Notes under the pieces: generated by a model
What the model was told of the DNA's origin: nothing
Database searches by the model: none
Seen by the model: the letters and a program-made list of their open reading frames with translations, nothing else
NCBI GenBank assembly: GCA_004028795.1
Contig: SAIW01000018.1
Location: 1-64,000 of the forward strand
Reading direction: 5' to 3'
DNA length: 64,000 nt
DNA from: Chitinophagaceae bacterium
GTDB taxonomy: Bacteria; Bacteroidota; Bacteroidia; Chitinophagales; Chitinophagaceae
Translations under genes and position numbers: made by a program
Shown: piece by piece, positions 33,516 through 41,972 of the stretch
How positions within the stretch are numbered: position 1 is the first letter of the stretch
Layout: each line of letters opens with the position of its first letter

Positions 33516-34612
33516 GGGACAGATTTATAATTTGTCGGCAGTAGTGTAGCCATTTTCTCACTCCAACTCCAATAGTCATAAGATATTAAATTAACAGGCT
33601 CAAAATAATTGCCATCTGCAAAAACACTTACATAGCTTGCATTTTTTAATTCAATTCTTGATGTAGGATGTAATGATGGTTTAGAAAAGCCAAAGGTTCT
33701 TTTATAATCATTGGGTGTATTTTTCTTAACATACATTATTTCAAGATTATCAATAAAACTTAAGCCTGCAGTGGCACTATCAATTGCATAAGCAATACTA
33801 TCGCCGGGTAATACTTTATTAATTAAAATATCAAATTTACCAACCCTGCCGAGCGTGTCTTTCATTTTCCTTATCTGTCTTACTTCAAAGCCTTCTTCAA
33901 TTAATCTGTTTCTGTATAATGATCTCATAAAATGCATCATTGAACCTTCATAAGCATATTGCCTGTTGCGTTTCCAGCGTTCTTCTATTCTTTTTTTTGT
34001 TGTATTTAATTCTATAAATAGCGGATAACCTTTATAAATAAGCTCTCTTGAATTGAAATTGTATTGAAAACCTTCTAATTGAAATTGTAATTCATATCCC
34101 AAAGCTTTATTAATAATTTTTAAAGGTTCATAAGCAACAGCTCTTAAAGTATTTGTTTTGACAGAACGGATGAACTTTACCGCTTCTTTATTTTTCAGTG
34201 TACAAATCGCAGCAAAATCTGATGTACCGATAAAACTTTCTATGAAGAATTGTCCCCATTTTTTCCAACCATCCTTTTCAAAAGCTTCAACAATAACTTC
34301 TTTTAATGTATTTACTCTTGGTACTAATTTTATAGTTAATTGAAGCGGTAATTCATTATTGGCAATAGTTTGAGAGAATGTTTCATAACCAACAAATGAA
34401 ACAATTAAATCAAATTTCCCGACAGGTAAATCATTCAATTCAAATTCTCCATTGCTTTTAGTGATAGTTTTTATAGTGGTATTACTTATAAAAACAACTG
34501 CAGCCACTAAAGGCTGTTTGGTATCGGAAGCAGTTATAATTCCTTTAATTGTTTTTTGCGATAAAAGAATATTTGAAACGAAAAGGAAAAGAATAAAAAA
34601 TACTGTTCTCAT
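33506..34612 (-). CDS. CarboxypepD_reg-like domain protein, envelope-associated
   Basis: A signal peptide (MRTVFFILFLFVSNILLSQ) is followed by an Ig-like CarboxypepD_reg domain (KTIKGIITASDTKQPLVAAVVFISNT to VSFVGYETFSQTI, about residues 20-105), as in the N-terminal part of TonB-dependent receptors. The rest (about 110-368) is a conserved hypothetical Bacteroidota region rich in Lys, Arg and aromatic residues. No barrel follows, so it is not itself a receptor. It is probably in the periplasm or at the outer membrane, function unknown. Confidence 0.85.
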   Translation of the reverse strand: MRTVFFILFLFVSNILLSQKTIKGIITASDTKQPLVAAVVFISNTTIKTITKSNGEFELNDLPVGKFDLIVSFVGYETFSQTIANNELPLQLTIKLVPRVNTLKEVIVEAFEKDGWKKWGQFFIESFIGTSDFAAICTLKNKEAVKFIRSVKTNTLRAVAYEPLKIINKALGYELQFQLEGFQYNFNSRELIYKGYPLFIELNTTKKRIEERWKRNRQYAYEGSMMHFMRSLYRNRLIEEGFEVRQIRKMKDTLGRVGKFDILINKVLPGDSIAYAIDSATAGLSFIDNLEIMYVKKNTPNDYKRTFGFSKPSLHPTSRIELKNASYVSVFADGNYFEPVNLISYDYWSWSEKMATLLPTNYKSVPKK

Positions 34613-34621
34613 AACTGCAAC

Positions 34622-34652
34622 AAAAAACCGAAAGTACTTACTTTCGGTTTTA
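34622..34652 (-). terminator. Terminator after second aspartokinase
   Basis: On the minus strand AAAACCGAAAGTA and TACTTTCGGTTTT form a long stem with a short loop, followed by T residues, starting about 25 bases past the aspartokinase stop. The mirrored T run also allows it to work for the other direction. Confidence 0.8.
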
Positions 34653-34676
34653 ATAACTAAAAAATTAGGTAAAGGG

Positions 34677-35996
34677 TTACAATCCGAATAAACCTTTATT
34701 TAATAACTGCAACATTTGCTTTTTGTAAGTATCATTCACCAATAAAGAGATATTGTGCGGGCTGCCACCATAACTAACCATTCTTACAGGAATACCTTCA
34801 ATAGCATCAAACAATTTTTTTAATACTTCTTTAGTTTGGGCAATTTCATTACCTACAATAGAAATAATGGTTTGTTGTTTATCAACTTCAACAGTTCCGA
34901 ATGGTTCTAATTCACGTATAATATTATCTAATTCAGTATCACTATCAATCGTTACAGATACGGCAACTTCTGAAGTAGTAACCATATCAATAGGTGTTTT
35001 ATACTTTTCGAACACTTCAAAAATCTTTCTTAAAAAACCATAGGCTAACAACATTCTGCTGCTTTTAATTTTAATAGCAATAATGCCGTCTTTAGCCGCC
35101 ATTGCTTTTACGCCAACACTTCCGGCTTCTTCCATAATAACTGTCCCTTTAGCTTCCGGCTGCATAGTGTTTAATAACTTAACAGGCACATTAGTTTGTT
35201 GTGTTGGCCAGATACAGGTAGGGTGTAAAATTTTTGCACCGAAATAGGCTAACTCTGCAGCTTCTTCAAAGCTTAATTGCTCTATAGCAACAGTTTTATC
35301 TACAATGCGTGGATCATTGTTATGCATACCATCAATATCAGTCCATATTTCACAAACATTGGCATTAATAGCTGCGGCAACTAACGATGCTGTATAATCA
35401 CTTCCGCCACGTTTTAAATTATCTACTTCACCTCTTGAATTTTTGCAGATATAACCTTGTGTGACGAATAATTTTTTGCTGCTGTTTTGTTGTATAATTT
35501 CTTTTAGTTTATTGCTTATTTCTTTAAGCTGCGGTTCTTCATTTACATCAATGCTCATAAACTCTAAAGCAGGCAATAGCATATGATCAATACCTTTTTC
35601 TTCTAAATACACTGAGAACATTTTGGTACTCATCAATTCACCCTGAGCCAGAATATCTTTATTTAATGCTTCGCTGAAAGATATTTTTAATATGATGTTT
35701 AAAAACTCGAAATGTTCAGTAACTACTGCATTGGCTTTAGCTTGTGCAGCCTCGGTTTTTACTAAGTCTAATACAAATTTTCTGTAGTGTGCTTCTAACT
35801 CATCTATCTTTTGCTTCGCTGCACTTTTATTGCCTTGTGCAAGGCTATCGCTGATGCTGACTAATGCATTGGTTGTTCCGCTTAATGCACTTAATACTAC
35901 AATTTTTGGTTCGGCATCTTTGGTTATCAGTTCTGCTACCTGAAACATACGTTCAGGTTTACCTACACTTGTACCGCCGAATTTCATCACTTTCAT
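34677..35996 (-). CDS. lysC: Aspartate kinase (second of two), with ACT domains
   Basis: The kinase domain shows MKVMKFGGTSVGKPERM, KRGGSDYTASLVAAAI, IWTDIDGMHNNDPRIVD and ELAYFGAKILHPTCIWP. Two C-terminal ACT segments are recognisable (MAAKDGIIAIKIKSSRMLLAYGFL and ISIVGNEIAQTKEVLKKLFDAIEGIPVRMVSYGGSPHNISLLV), which would bind lysine or threonine for feedback. This is the more canonical of the two aspartokinases in this window. It forms a single-gene unit ended by a hairpin terminator. Confidence 0.95.
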   Translation of the reverse strand: MKVMKFGGTSVGKPERMFQVAELITKDAEPKIVVLSALSGTTNALVSISDSLAQGNKSAAKQKIDELEAHYRKFVLDLVKTEAAQAKANAVVTEHFEFLNIILKISFSEALNKDILAQGELMSTKMFSVYLEEKGIDHMLLPALEFMSIDVNEEPQLKEISNKLKEIIQQNSSKKLFVTQGYICKNSRGEVDNLKRGGSDYTASLVAAAINANVCEIWTDIDGMHNNDPRIVDKTVAIEQLSFEEAAELAYFGAKILHPTCIWPTQQTNVPVKLLNTMQPEAKGTVIMEEAGSVGVKAMAAKDGIIAIKIKSSRMLLAYGFLRKIFEVFEKYKTPIDMVTTSEVAVSVTIDSDTELDNIIRELEPFGTVEVDKQQTIISIVGNEIAQTKEVLKKLFDAIEGIPVRMVSYGGSPHNISLLVNDTYKKQMLQLLNKGLFGL

Positions 35997-36110
35997 GAGT
36001 AAACTTTTTATTAAATTTTTAGGTGCAAAAATAGAGAAGTGAACTATACGGATACGATATTTTTTAACGCAATAAAATGCAATGCCAATAAGGATTGTGC
36101 AGGATTGTAA

Positions 36111-36392
36111 TTAACGGATTACAACTTCAGTAATTACCTTTTCTTTAAAGGCTTCATTAACACGTTGAATGATTAATGTTTTTTGATAAAGCAATTCGTT
36201 TTTTAAAGGACCAACATGTGTGGTAATGAATAGAGTTTGATTGATGATTTCAATTTTTTCTGTGTACTTGGCAATGGTTTTACCCATCATATTTTCCCAT
36301 ACTTCATCAATTTGTGCTGCACGCAAACCATTGGCTAACCTGCTTTTGGAAAGAAAGTTTTTAAGTGCATCACCCATTGAATATTGTGCCAT
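36111..36392 (-). CDS. DUF721/DciA-like protein
   Basis: The 93-residue protein matches the DUF721 family: MGDALKNFLSKSRLANGLRAAQIDEVWENMMGKTIAKYTEKIEIINQTLFITTHVGPLKNELLYQKTLIIQRVNE. Related proteins include DciA, which loads the replicative helicase. The position 116 bases downstream of recF, on the same strand, fits a replication role. Starts at the ATG at 36392. Confidence 0.88.
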   Translation of the reverse strand: MAQYSMGDALKNFLSKSRLANGLRAAQIDEVWENMMGKTIAKYTEKIEIINQTLFITTHVGPLKNELLYQKTLIIQRVNEAFKEKVITEVVIR

Positions 36393-36508
36393 ACTGCGAA
36401 TATAAGTATAAGGTTTAAGGTATAAAGTATAAGGCTTGTGGTTTTAAGGCATAAAAAAAGAAACGTTCCTTTTCCTTACTGCTTAAGCCTTCTGCCTTAC
36501 ACCTTGGT

Positions 36509-37591
36509 TCATAATTCAACTAATTGAAATTTCACCTGTAAATTGTTTAAATGTTGTTCTAATCTTTCTTTATGTGTATCGGTTATAAAAACCTGACAAT
36601 CGTTTTCAACACAAACTTTGTGTAATAAAAAATGCATTCGTTCAGCATCTAATTTTTCAAACACGTCATCTAATAATAAAATGGGTGAGAAGCCTTTCTG
36701 TTGTTTAATGGTTTCAAATTCAGCCAACTTTAAAGCAAATAACAAACTTTTTCTTTGCCCTTGTGATGCTGTTGTTTTGAAAGATTGATTATTCATGTTT
36801 ATTACAACATCATCTTTATGAATTCCAAAGCCGGTGCGTTGTAAAAACAAATCTCTTTGCCTGTTTTCAGTTAACAGATTTAATAAATTATTATTGGTTA
36901 ATTGGCTTTCATAAACAATCTCAATCTTTTCATCCTTTCCTGCGATAGCTTTATAGCAATTAAGAATGGCAGGTATGAATGTTTCAAAGAATTTTTTTCG
37001 CTCTGTAAAAATCAGTTCAGCTTTTTCCGCCAATTGTTTATCTAATGTTTCCAACAATGTTTCATCAAAATAATTTTGAGTGGCAATATGTTTTAAAAAG
37101 CTGTTTCGCTGCTGTAAAATCTTATTATAATCAATCAGCCACTGTAAATAGTTACTGTTGATTTGAGAAAGAATGGTATCAATAAATTTTCTTCTTTCTT
37201 CACTTGTTCCGGTAATAATTGCAACATCATCAGGTGCAATCATTACACAGGGAAACCGGCCTATATGCTGCGATAATTTTTTGTACAATTCATCATCTAC
37301 CAGAAATTCTTTTTTATTATTTTCTCTTAGAATGCTTACCAATTTAAAGGCATCTTCATCTTTTGAAAAATTACCTTCAATCCGCATTCCTTCAGTATCA
37401 TGTTTTATAACTAAGTTATCCTGTTTTAAAAAATAACTTTTAGTAAAACAGAGATAATAAACAGCATCTAATAAATTGGTTTTACCGCTTCCGTTAGCTC
37501 CGCAAATTGCCACAATATTTTCAGTGAAACTCCATTCGCAGGTTTCATAATTTTTAAAGTGGTATAATTTTAAAGCAGTTGCTGCTAACAT
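36509..37591 (-). CDS. recF: DNA replication and repair protein RecF
   Basis: RecF is an SMC-like ATPase that loads RecA at gaps with RecO and RecR. Walker A is ICGANGSGKTNLLDAVYYL near residue 30. The signature is TTASQGQRKSLLFALKLAEFE and Walker B PILLLDDVFEKLD, with a final TDTHKERL. 360 residues is normal. I start at the ATG at 37591 (MLAATALKLYHFKNYE); three codons upstream there is only a TTG. Confidence 0.95.
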   Translation of the reverse strand: MLAATALKLYHFKNYETCEWSFTENIVAICGANGSGKTNLLDAVYYLCFTKSYFLKQDNLVIKHDTEGMRIEGNFSKDEDAFKLVSILRENNKKEFLVDDELYKKLSQHIGRFPCVMIAPDDVAIITGTSEERRKFIDTILSQINSNYLQWLIDYNKILQQRNSFLKHIATQNYFDETLLETLDKQLAEKAELIFTERKKFFETFIPAILNCYKAIAGKDEKIEIVYESQLTNNNLLNLLTENRQRDLFLQRTGFGIHKDDVVINMNNQSFKTTASQGQRKSLLFALKLAEFETIKQQKGFSPILLLDDVFEKLDAERMHFLLHKVCVENDCQVFITDTHKERLEQHLNNLQVKFQLVEL

Positions 37592-37638
37592 GGCTTGCAA
37601 TATAATCTTGTAAAAAGGCTTTAAAAAATAAATGAAAA

Positions 37639-37711
37639 AATATTGCTCGCTGAATACACAGAATCCTCAGAATGTTTTCAGCATATTTAGTGATTTCTGC
37701 GAGAAAATATT
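37639..37711 (+). promoter_or_regulatory. Inverted repeats in the pyrR leader
   Basis: AATATTGCTCGC (37639-37650) faces GCGAGAAAATATT (37699-37711), and GCTGAA (37649-37654) faces TTCAGC (37677-37682) inside it. Together they could fold into a long RNA or DNA hairpin about 55 bases before pyrR. It may be a regulatory leader or simply a repeat; there is no T run right after it. Confidence 0.35.
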
Positions 37712-37765
37712 AGCTGAATAATTTTGCACGACTACTTAGCTGTATTTTTAGCAAAATTTTTTTGA

Positions 37766-38278
37766 GTGAAGACAATTCTTTCTCAACAACAAATGGCATT
37801 AACCATTAAAAGGCTGGCACATCAGATAATGGAAAGCCATGTGCCTTTTACTGATACGGTTATCATCGGCATACAGCCGAGAGGTGTTTTATTCAGCGAT
37901 AAAATTGTTGCTGAACTGCAAACCCTTATCAGCCCTTCAAAACTTCTTTACGGTAAATTAGATATTACTTTTTACAGAGATGATATTCGTAAAGAATTGC
38001 ATGTTGCCAATAAAACCGATATACATTTCAGCATTGAGAACAAGAACGTAATTATTGTAGATGATGTGTTGTACACAGGCAGAACCATTCGTGCTGCATT
38101 AGATGCTTTGCTCGATTTCGGCAGACCGAAAAAAGTAGAACTCTGCGTTTTAATTGACAGAAGATTCAGCCGTGAGTTACCCATTCAACCCAACTTTACA
38201 GGAAGAGCTATTGATACTTTTATTTCACAAAAAGTAAAAGTTAATTGGGGTGTAGAAGAACAGGTAATATTGTTATAG
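37766..38278 (+). CDS. pyrR: Bifunctional pyr operon regulator / uracil phosphoribosyltransferase PyrR
   Basis: PyrR is a PRTase-fold protein that senses UMP and, in Firmicutes, attenuates pyr transcription; it can also convert uracil and PRPP to UMP. The PRPP loop VIIVDDVLYTGRTIRAALDALLDFGRP and the conserved ELPIQPNFTGRAIDT are present. The start is a GTG at 37766; the next ATG would remove nine residues of a conserved N-terminus. It heads a unit with pyrB, although 104 bases separate them. Confidence 0.93.
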   Translation: MKTILSQQQMALTIKRLAHQIMESHVPFTDTVIIGIQPRGVLFSDKIVAELQTLISPSKLLYGKLDITFYRDDIRKELHVANKTDIHFSIENKNVIIVDDVLYTGRTIRAALDALLDFGRPKKVELCVLIDRRFSRELPIQPNFTGRAIDTFISQKVKVNWGVEEQVILL

Positions 38279-38382
38279 CTTATTAAAGTATCTGCAATCA
38301 ATAGCGTTTGCACTGCATTAAGTTTAATTACTTGTAACCTGAAACTTGAAACTTGTAATAAACCTTTTATCTTCGCTTTTTA

Positions 38383-39309
38383 ATGAAACTATCTACCAAA
38401 CACTTACTTGGTATTAAAAACCTCACTAAAGAGGATATAGATTTAATTCTCTCTACAGCAGCCAATTTTAAAGATGTTTTACAAAGGCCCGTTAAAAAAG
38501 TTCCTTCCTTGCGGGATGTAACTATTGTGAACCTCTTTTACGAAAACTCAACCCGAACACGCATTTCCTTTGAATTGGCTGAAAAAAGATTAAGTGCAGA
38601 TACCATCAATTTTGCAGTAAGTGGCTCCAGTGCAGCCAAAGGCGAAACCTTATTAGATACTGTCAACAACATTTTAAGTATGAAGGTTGATATGGTGGTA
38701 ATGAGGCATAGTGCAAGCGGTGCTCCGCATTTTCTTTCCAAACATATTCCCGTACCTATTGTAAATGCCGGTGATGGTATTAACGAACATCCTACACAGG
38801 CTCTATTAGATGCTTTTTCAATGAAGGAAAAATTTGGTGAATTAAAGGGTTTGAAAGTGGCAATTATCGGCGACATCATGCACAGCAGAGTGGCATTAAG
38901 TAATATTTATTTGTTGAAGAAAATGGGAGCCGAGATTGTTATTGCCGGTCCGCCAACATTAATTCCTAAATACATTACTGAAAGTTTTGATGTTAAGGTT
39001 GAATATGATTTGAAAAAAGCTTTAATATGGTGCGATGTTGCCAATGTATTACGCATTCAGTTAGAAAGACAGAATCAACCTTTGTTTTCATCATTGCGTG
39101 AATATAATATAGCTTATGGCATTAACAGAAGGCTATTAGAAAGCTTAGGAAAAGATATTACCATTATGCATCCCGGCCCCATTAATCGTGGTGTTGAATT
39201 GGATAGTGATGTTGCCGATGGACCTTTCAGTATTATATTGAACCAGGTTGAAAATGGTGTAGCAGTTAGAATGGCTGTTTTATACCTTTTAGCTAACAGA
39301 GAAAATTAA
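38383..39309 (+). CDS. pyrB: Aspartate carbamoyltransferase catalytic subunit
   Basis: PyrB condenses carbamoyl phosphate with aspartate in de novo pyrimidine synthesis. Motifs include FYENSTRTRISFELAEKRL (carbamoyl-phosphate site), MVVMRHSASGAPHFL, NAGDGINEHPTQALLDAFSM and IMHPGPINRGVELDSDVADG. No pyrI regulatory subunit is nearby, so it is probably an unregulated trimer controlled through PyrR. The DinB gene starts six bases after its stop. Confidence 0.96.
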   Translation: MKLSTKHLLGIKNLTKEDIDLILSTAANFKDVLQRPVKKVPSLRDVTIVNLFYENSTRTRISFELAEKRLSADTINFAVSGSSAAKGETLLDTVNNILSMKVDMVVMRHSASGAPHFLSKHIPVPIVNAGDGINEHPTQALLDAFSMKEKFGELKGLKVAIIGDIMHSRVALSNIYLLKKMGAEIVIAGPPTLIPKYITESFDVKVEYDLKKALIWCDVANVLRIQLERQNQPLFSSLREYNIAYGINRRLLESLGKDITIMHPGPINRGVELDSDVADGPFSIILNQVENGVAVRMAVLYLLANREN

Positions 39310-39315
39310 AACCGT

Positions 39316-39762
39316 ATGTTAACCGCAGTTTTAGCCGGCATTTTTGAGCGTGATATCAATAAGCTTAAAAATGAAATACTGCAATACAAAACAGAAGAGA
39401 ATCTTTGGATTGTAGAAAATAATATTGCTAATTCTGCCGGTAATTTATGTCTTCATTTAATAGGTAATTTAAATACTTATATTGGTAAAGAATTAGGTAA
39501 TACCGGTTATGTAAGAGACAGACCATTAGAGTTTTCGGCAAAGCATGTTCCCCGCCATGAACTGATTGATAAAATTGATGATGTTGCTGCCATTGTTGCT
39601 GAAACAATGCAGCATGTTTCAGAAGATACTTTGGCTAAGGAATATCCGGTTGTTGTATTTCAGGAGCCTTCTTCAACAGAATTTATGTTAATTCATTTAG
39701 CAACACACTTAAGTTATCATTTGGGGCAGATCAATTATCACAGGAGATTGTTAGATGCATAA
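39316..39762 (+). CDS. DinB family protein (DUF1572-like)
   Basis: The 148-residue four-helix-bundle protein shows the DinB-like ligands: HLIGNLNTYIGKELGNTGYVRDR and, near the end, FMLIHLATHLSYHLGQINYHRRLL, whose histidines would bind a divalent metal. Family members are often thiol-dependent transferases or of unknown role. It is probably cotranscribed with pyrB (six-base gap), but nothing in it suggests a pyrimidine function. Confidence 0.85.
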   Translation: MLTAVLAGIFERDINKLKNEILQYKTEENLWIVENNIANSAGNLCLHLIGNLNTYIGKELGNTGYVRDRPLEFSAKHVPRHELIDKIDDVAAIVAETMQHVSEDTLAKEYPVVVFQEPSSTEFMLIHLATHLSYHLGQINYHRRLLDA

Positions 39763-39792
39763 CCCATACCTTTAACGGCTTAAAACAGTAAC

Positions 39793-40260
39793 ATGCGAAT
39801 CTGCTTATTTCCCGGAACATTTGACCCTGTTACTTTAGGGCATACCGATATAATACAAAGAGCATTACCATTGTTTGATAAAATTGTTGTTGGTATCGGC
39901 GTTAATGCTGCTAAAAACCCAATGTTCACCGCAGAACAACGAATGGAATGGTTTAATGAAATTTATGCAGATGAACCTAAAGTTGAAAGTGTAACTTTCG
40001 ATGGATTAACTGTAAATTATTGCAAAACAATCGGTGCTAAATTTATTTTAAGGGGTATACGTTATGTAAGCGATTTTGAGTATGAAAAAACCATTGCAGA
40101 TGCTAACAGAACTTTAGATAATACTATTGAAACTATTTTTTTAACAGGGGAGCCTAAATACACATCAGTTGCATCGACAATTGTGAGAGATATTTTAAGA
40201 AACGGTGGAGATGCTTCTCCGTTTTTACCTGAAGCTGTAATAAAAACTCTTAAAAAGTAA
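39793..40260 (+). CDS. coaD: Phosphopantetheine adenylyltransferase
   Basis: CoaD makes dephospho-CoA from 4'-phosphopantetheine and ATP. The nucleotidyltransferase motifs are FPGTFDPVTLGHTDIIQRA at the start (TxxH) and ILRGIRYVSDFEYEKTIADANR, with TSVASTIVRDI as the ISSTxxR equivalent. 155 residues is standard. It lies 30 bases after the DinB gene and may belong to the pyrR-pyrB unit. Confidence 0.96.
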   Translation: MRICLFPGTFDPVTLGHTDIIQRALPLFDKIVVGIGVNAAKNPMFTAEQRMEWFNEIYADEPKVESVTFDGLTVNYCKTIGAKFILRGIRYVSDFEYEKTIADANRTLDNTIETIFLTGEPKYTSVASTIVRDILRNGGDASPFLPEAVIKTLKK

Positions 40261-40289
40261 TCAGATTATTATTGTTATTTCAAAAATTC

Positions 40290-40706
40290 TTATCGGGAAA
40301 TCTCTTTCCATTTTTCTATTATCTCAATGATGCTCGGATAACTGTTTGATAATTTTTCTCTTAGTTCAGTATCATTAACCCATTTAATTGCTTCAATATC
40401 TTCTTCTGTTTGCGGAATCAATTCTTCTGTTGAAGTTGTTTTCATTTCATACCACCAGCTTTCTTTTACAACATCTTCATTTACCCATTTATCAAAATAC
40501 TTGTGATGTGTTTTACCAATCAGTTTCCCTAATACCAGATTCCGTATTCCGGTTTCCTCCTGTACTTCTCTTACAGCACAGCTTTCGATACTTTCACCTT
40601 CATCTAATTTCCCTTTTGGTAAATCCCATTTTCCTCTCCTGAAAATCATCAATAACTCATTCAGCTCATTAAATACCAATCCGCCTGCAGCAATAATAGT
40701 TTTCAT
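40290..40706 (-). CDS. Nudix hydrolase
   Basis: The Nudix box GKLDEGESIESCAVREVQEETGI is complete. The enzyme would hydrolyse a nucleoside diphosphate linked to some other group; WDLPKGKLDEGES and the aromatic tail region resemble Ap4A- or NTP-type members, but the substrate cannot be read from sequence. I start at the ATG at 40706 (MKTIIAAGG, 138 residues) since the 32 codons upstream lack an ATG and are not family-like. Convergent with coaD. Confidence 0.9.
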   Translation of the reverse strand: MKTIIAAGGLVFNELNELLMIFRRGKWDLPKGKLDEGESIESCAVREVQEETGIRNLVLGKLIGKTHHKYFDKWVNEDVVKESWWYEMKTTSTEELIPQTEEDIEAIKWVNDTELREKLSNSYPSIIEIIEKWKEISR

Positions 40707-40826
40707 TGTCAGAACCTTGATTTGTTTGATTATCAGATTAGCAAGATTATAACTGCTCAATAATTTTTCAACAATCCGTGTAATTTGATATAATTCGTGC
40801 AACTAAAATAAAATTACCTTAGCAGC

Positions 40827-41456
40827 ATGACAAATGAAAAAGCTGTTGCAGAAAAATTATTACAGATTCAGGCAATTAAACTAAGTCCCGAAAAGCCTTT
40901 TACATGGGCAAGCGGTTGGAAAAGCCCGATTTATTGCGATAACAGAAAAGTGTTATCTTATCCTTTTCAGAGAGATTTTATTAAGAGTGAATTATGTAAT
41001 GTAATTTTTGAGAAATTTCCAGATGCTCAAATGCTTGCAGGCGTTGCAACAGCCGGTATTGCATGGGGTGCTATGGCTGCAGACCAGCTAAAACTTCCTT
41101 ATATATATGTTCGCCCAAAACCTAAAGAACATGGCTTGGGTAACCAGATAGAAGGCTTTTATGAAAAAGGGCAGAAGGTGTTGGTTGTAGAGGACTTAAT
41201 TTCTACCGGAAAAAGCAGTTTGCAAGTGGTTGACGTTTTAAGAAAAGAAGGCTTAGAAGTAGAAGGAATGGTTTCAATATTTAATTACGGTTTTGATGTG
41301 GCGGTTGAAGCATTTGCAAAAGCGGATGTTAAATTTCAATCTCTAACTGATTATGCAACGCTTATTCAATTAGCTTTAGAAAAAAATATTGTTTCTGCCG
41401 AGACAGAAAATTTATTAAATAGCTGGAGGGAAAACCCTTCAGTATGGATGCAATAA
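40827..41456 (+). CDS. pyrE: Orotate phosphoribosyltransferase
   Basis: PyrE joins orotate and PRPP to orotidine monophosphate. The PRPP motif is KVLVVEDLISTGKSSLQVVDVL, and FTWASGWKSPIYCDNRKVLSYP is the typical N-terminal segment. 209 residues is normal. It is 12 bases upstream of the HMA-like gene. With pyrR and pyrB close by, this is the pyrimidine-synthesis part of the window. Confidence 0.96.
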   Translation: MTNEKAVAEKLLQIQAIKLSPEKPFTWASGWKSPIYCDNRKVLSYPFQRDFIKSELCNVIFEKFPDAQMLAGVATAGIAWGAMAADQLKLPYIYVRPKPKEHGLGNQIEGFYEKGQKVLVVEDLISTGKSSLQVVDVLRKEGLEVEGMVSIFNYGFDVAVEAFAKADVKFQSLTDYATLIQLALEKNIVSAETENLLNSWRENPSVWMQ

Positions 41457-41468
41457 AACTGATTTTGT

Positions 41469-41876
41469 ATGAAGAAGTTGTTCTTAACAATTGTTGTAAT
41501 GCTTGTAATAGGAATGGCAAAAACACAGGTTATGTCGGCCAAAATGGAATGGATTACTATTAAAAGTGCCAATTTAAAATGTTGGGAATGTAAAGAAAGA
41601 CTGATGAATTATTTAAAGTCTGAAAATGCTGCCAACATGCAAAACGGAATGGTAGATTACCGGTTTAATTTGTTGCAGGGAGAAATACGCATTTTCTATC
41701 ATCCTGATAGAGTTACTGCCGATGAAATTAGAACAGCTATGAATAATGCAGGTTTTGATGCCGATAGTACCAAAGCCGAACCGGATTCATACAAAAAATT
41801 ACCTCCTATTTGTAAAAGAGCGGAAGACGGCGGCGGCCCTACAAAAGGCAAACCTTGCCATATTCAACCGTATTAG
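41469..41876 (+). CDS. Heavy-metal-associated (HMA)-like secreted protein
   Basis: A signal peptide (MKKLFLTIVVMLVIGMAKTQ) precedes an HMA-like fold with the metal-binding CxxC in ANLKCWECKERLMNYL and the characteristic VTADEIRTAMNNAGFDAD end. The tail KRAEDGGGPTKGKPCHIQPY has one more Cys and His. It is probably a periplasmic metal chaperone or binding protein, metal unknown. It lies 12 bases after pyrE and may be cotranscribed. Confidence 0.88.
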   Translation: MKKLFLTIVVMLVIGMAKTQVMSAKMEWITIKSANLKCWECKERLMNYLKSENAANMQNGMVDYRFNLLQGEIRIFYHPDRVTADEIRTAMNNAGFDADSTKAEPDSYKKLPPICKRAEDGGGPTKGKPCHIQPY

Positions 41877-41877
41877 A

Positions 41878-41972
41878 AGACCATAGACCATAGTCGATAG
41901 ACCACTGAAATGGCTGGTTAAAAAAATTTTGAAGTAATGAGCTATTGTCTGTTGTCCATCGTCTATTGATTG
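41878..41972. repeat. CCATAGACCATAGTCGATAG-type filler repeats
   Basis: The block at 41878-41907 reads GACCATAGACCATAGTCGAT and AGACCAC, and 41947-41972 carries the related GTCTGTTGTCCATCGTCTAT on the other side of a short spacer. The right copy includes the stop codon of the LEA2 lipoprotein gene, so it supplies its end. Similar strings occur at 23956-24040 next to miaB. Confidence 0.6.
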
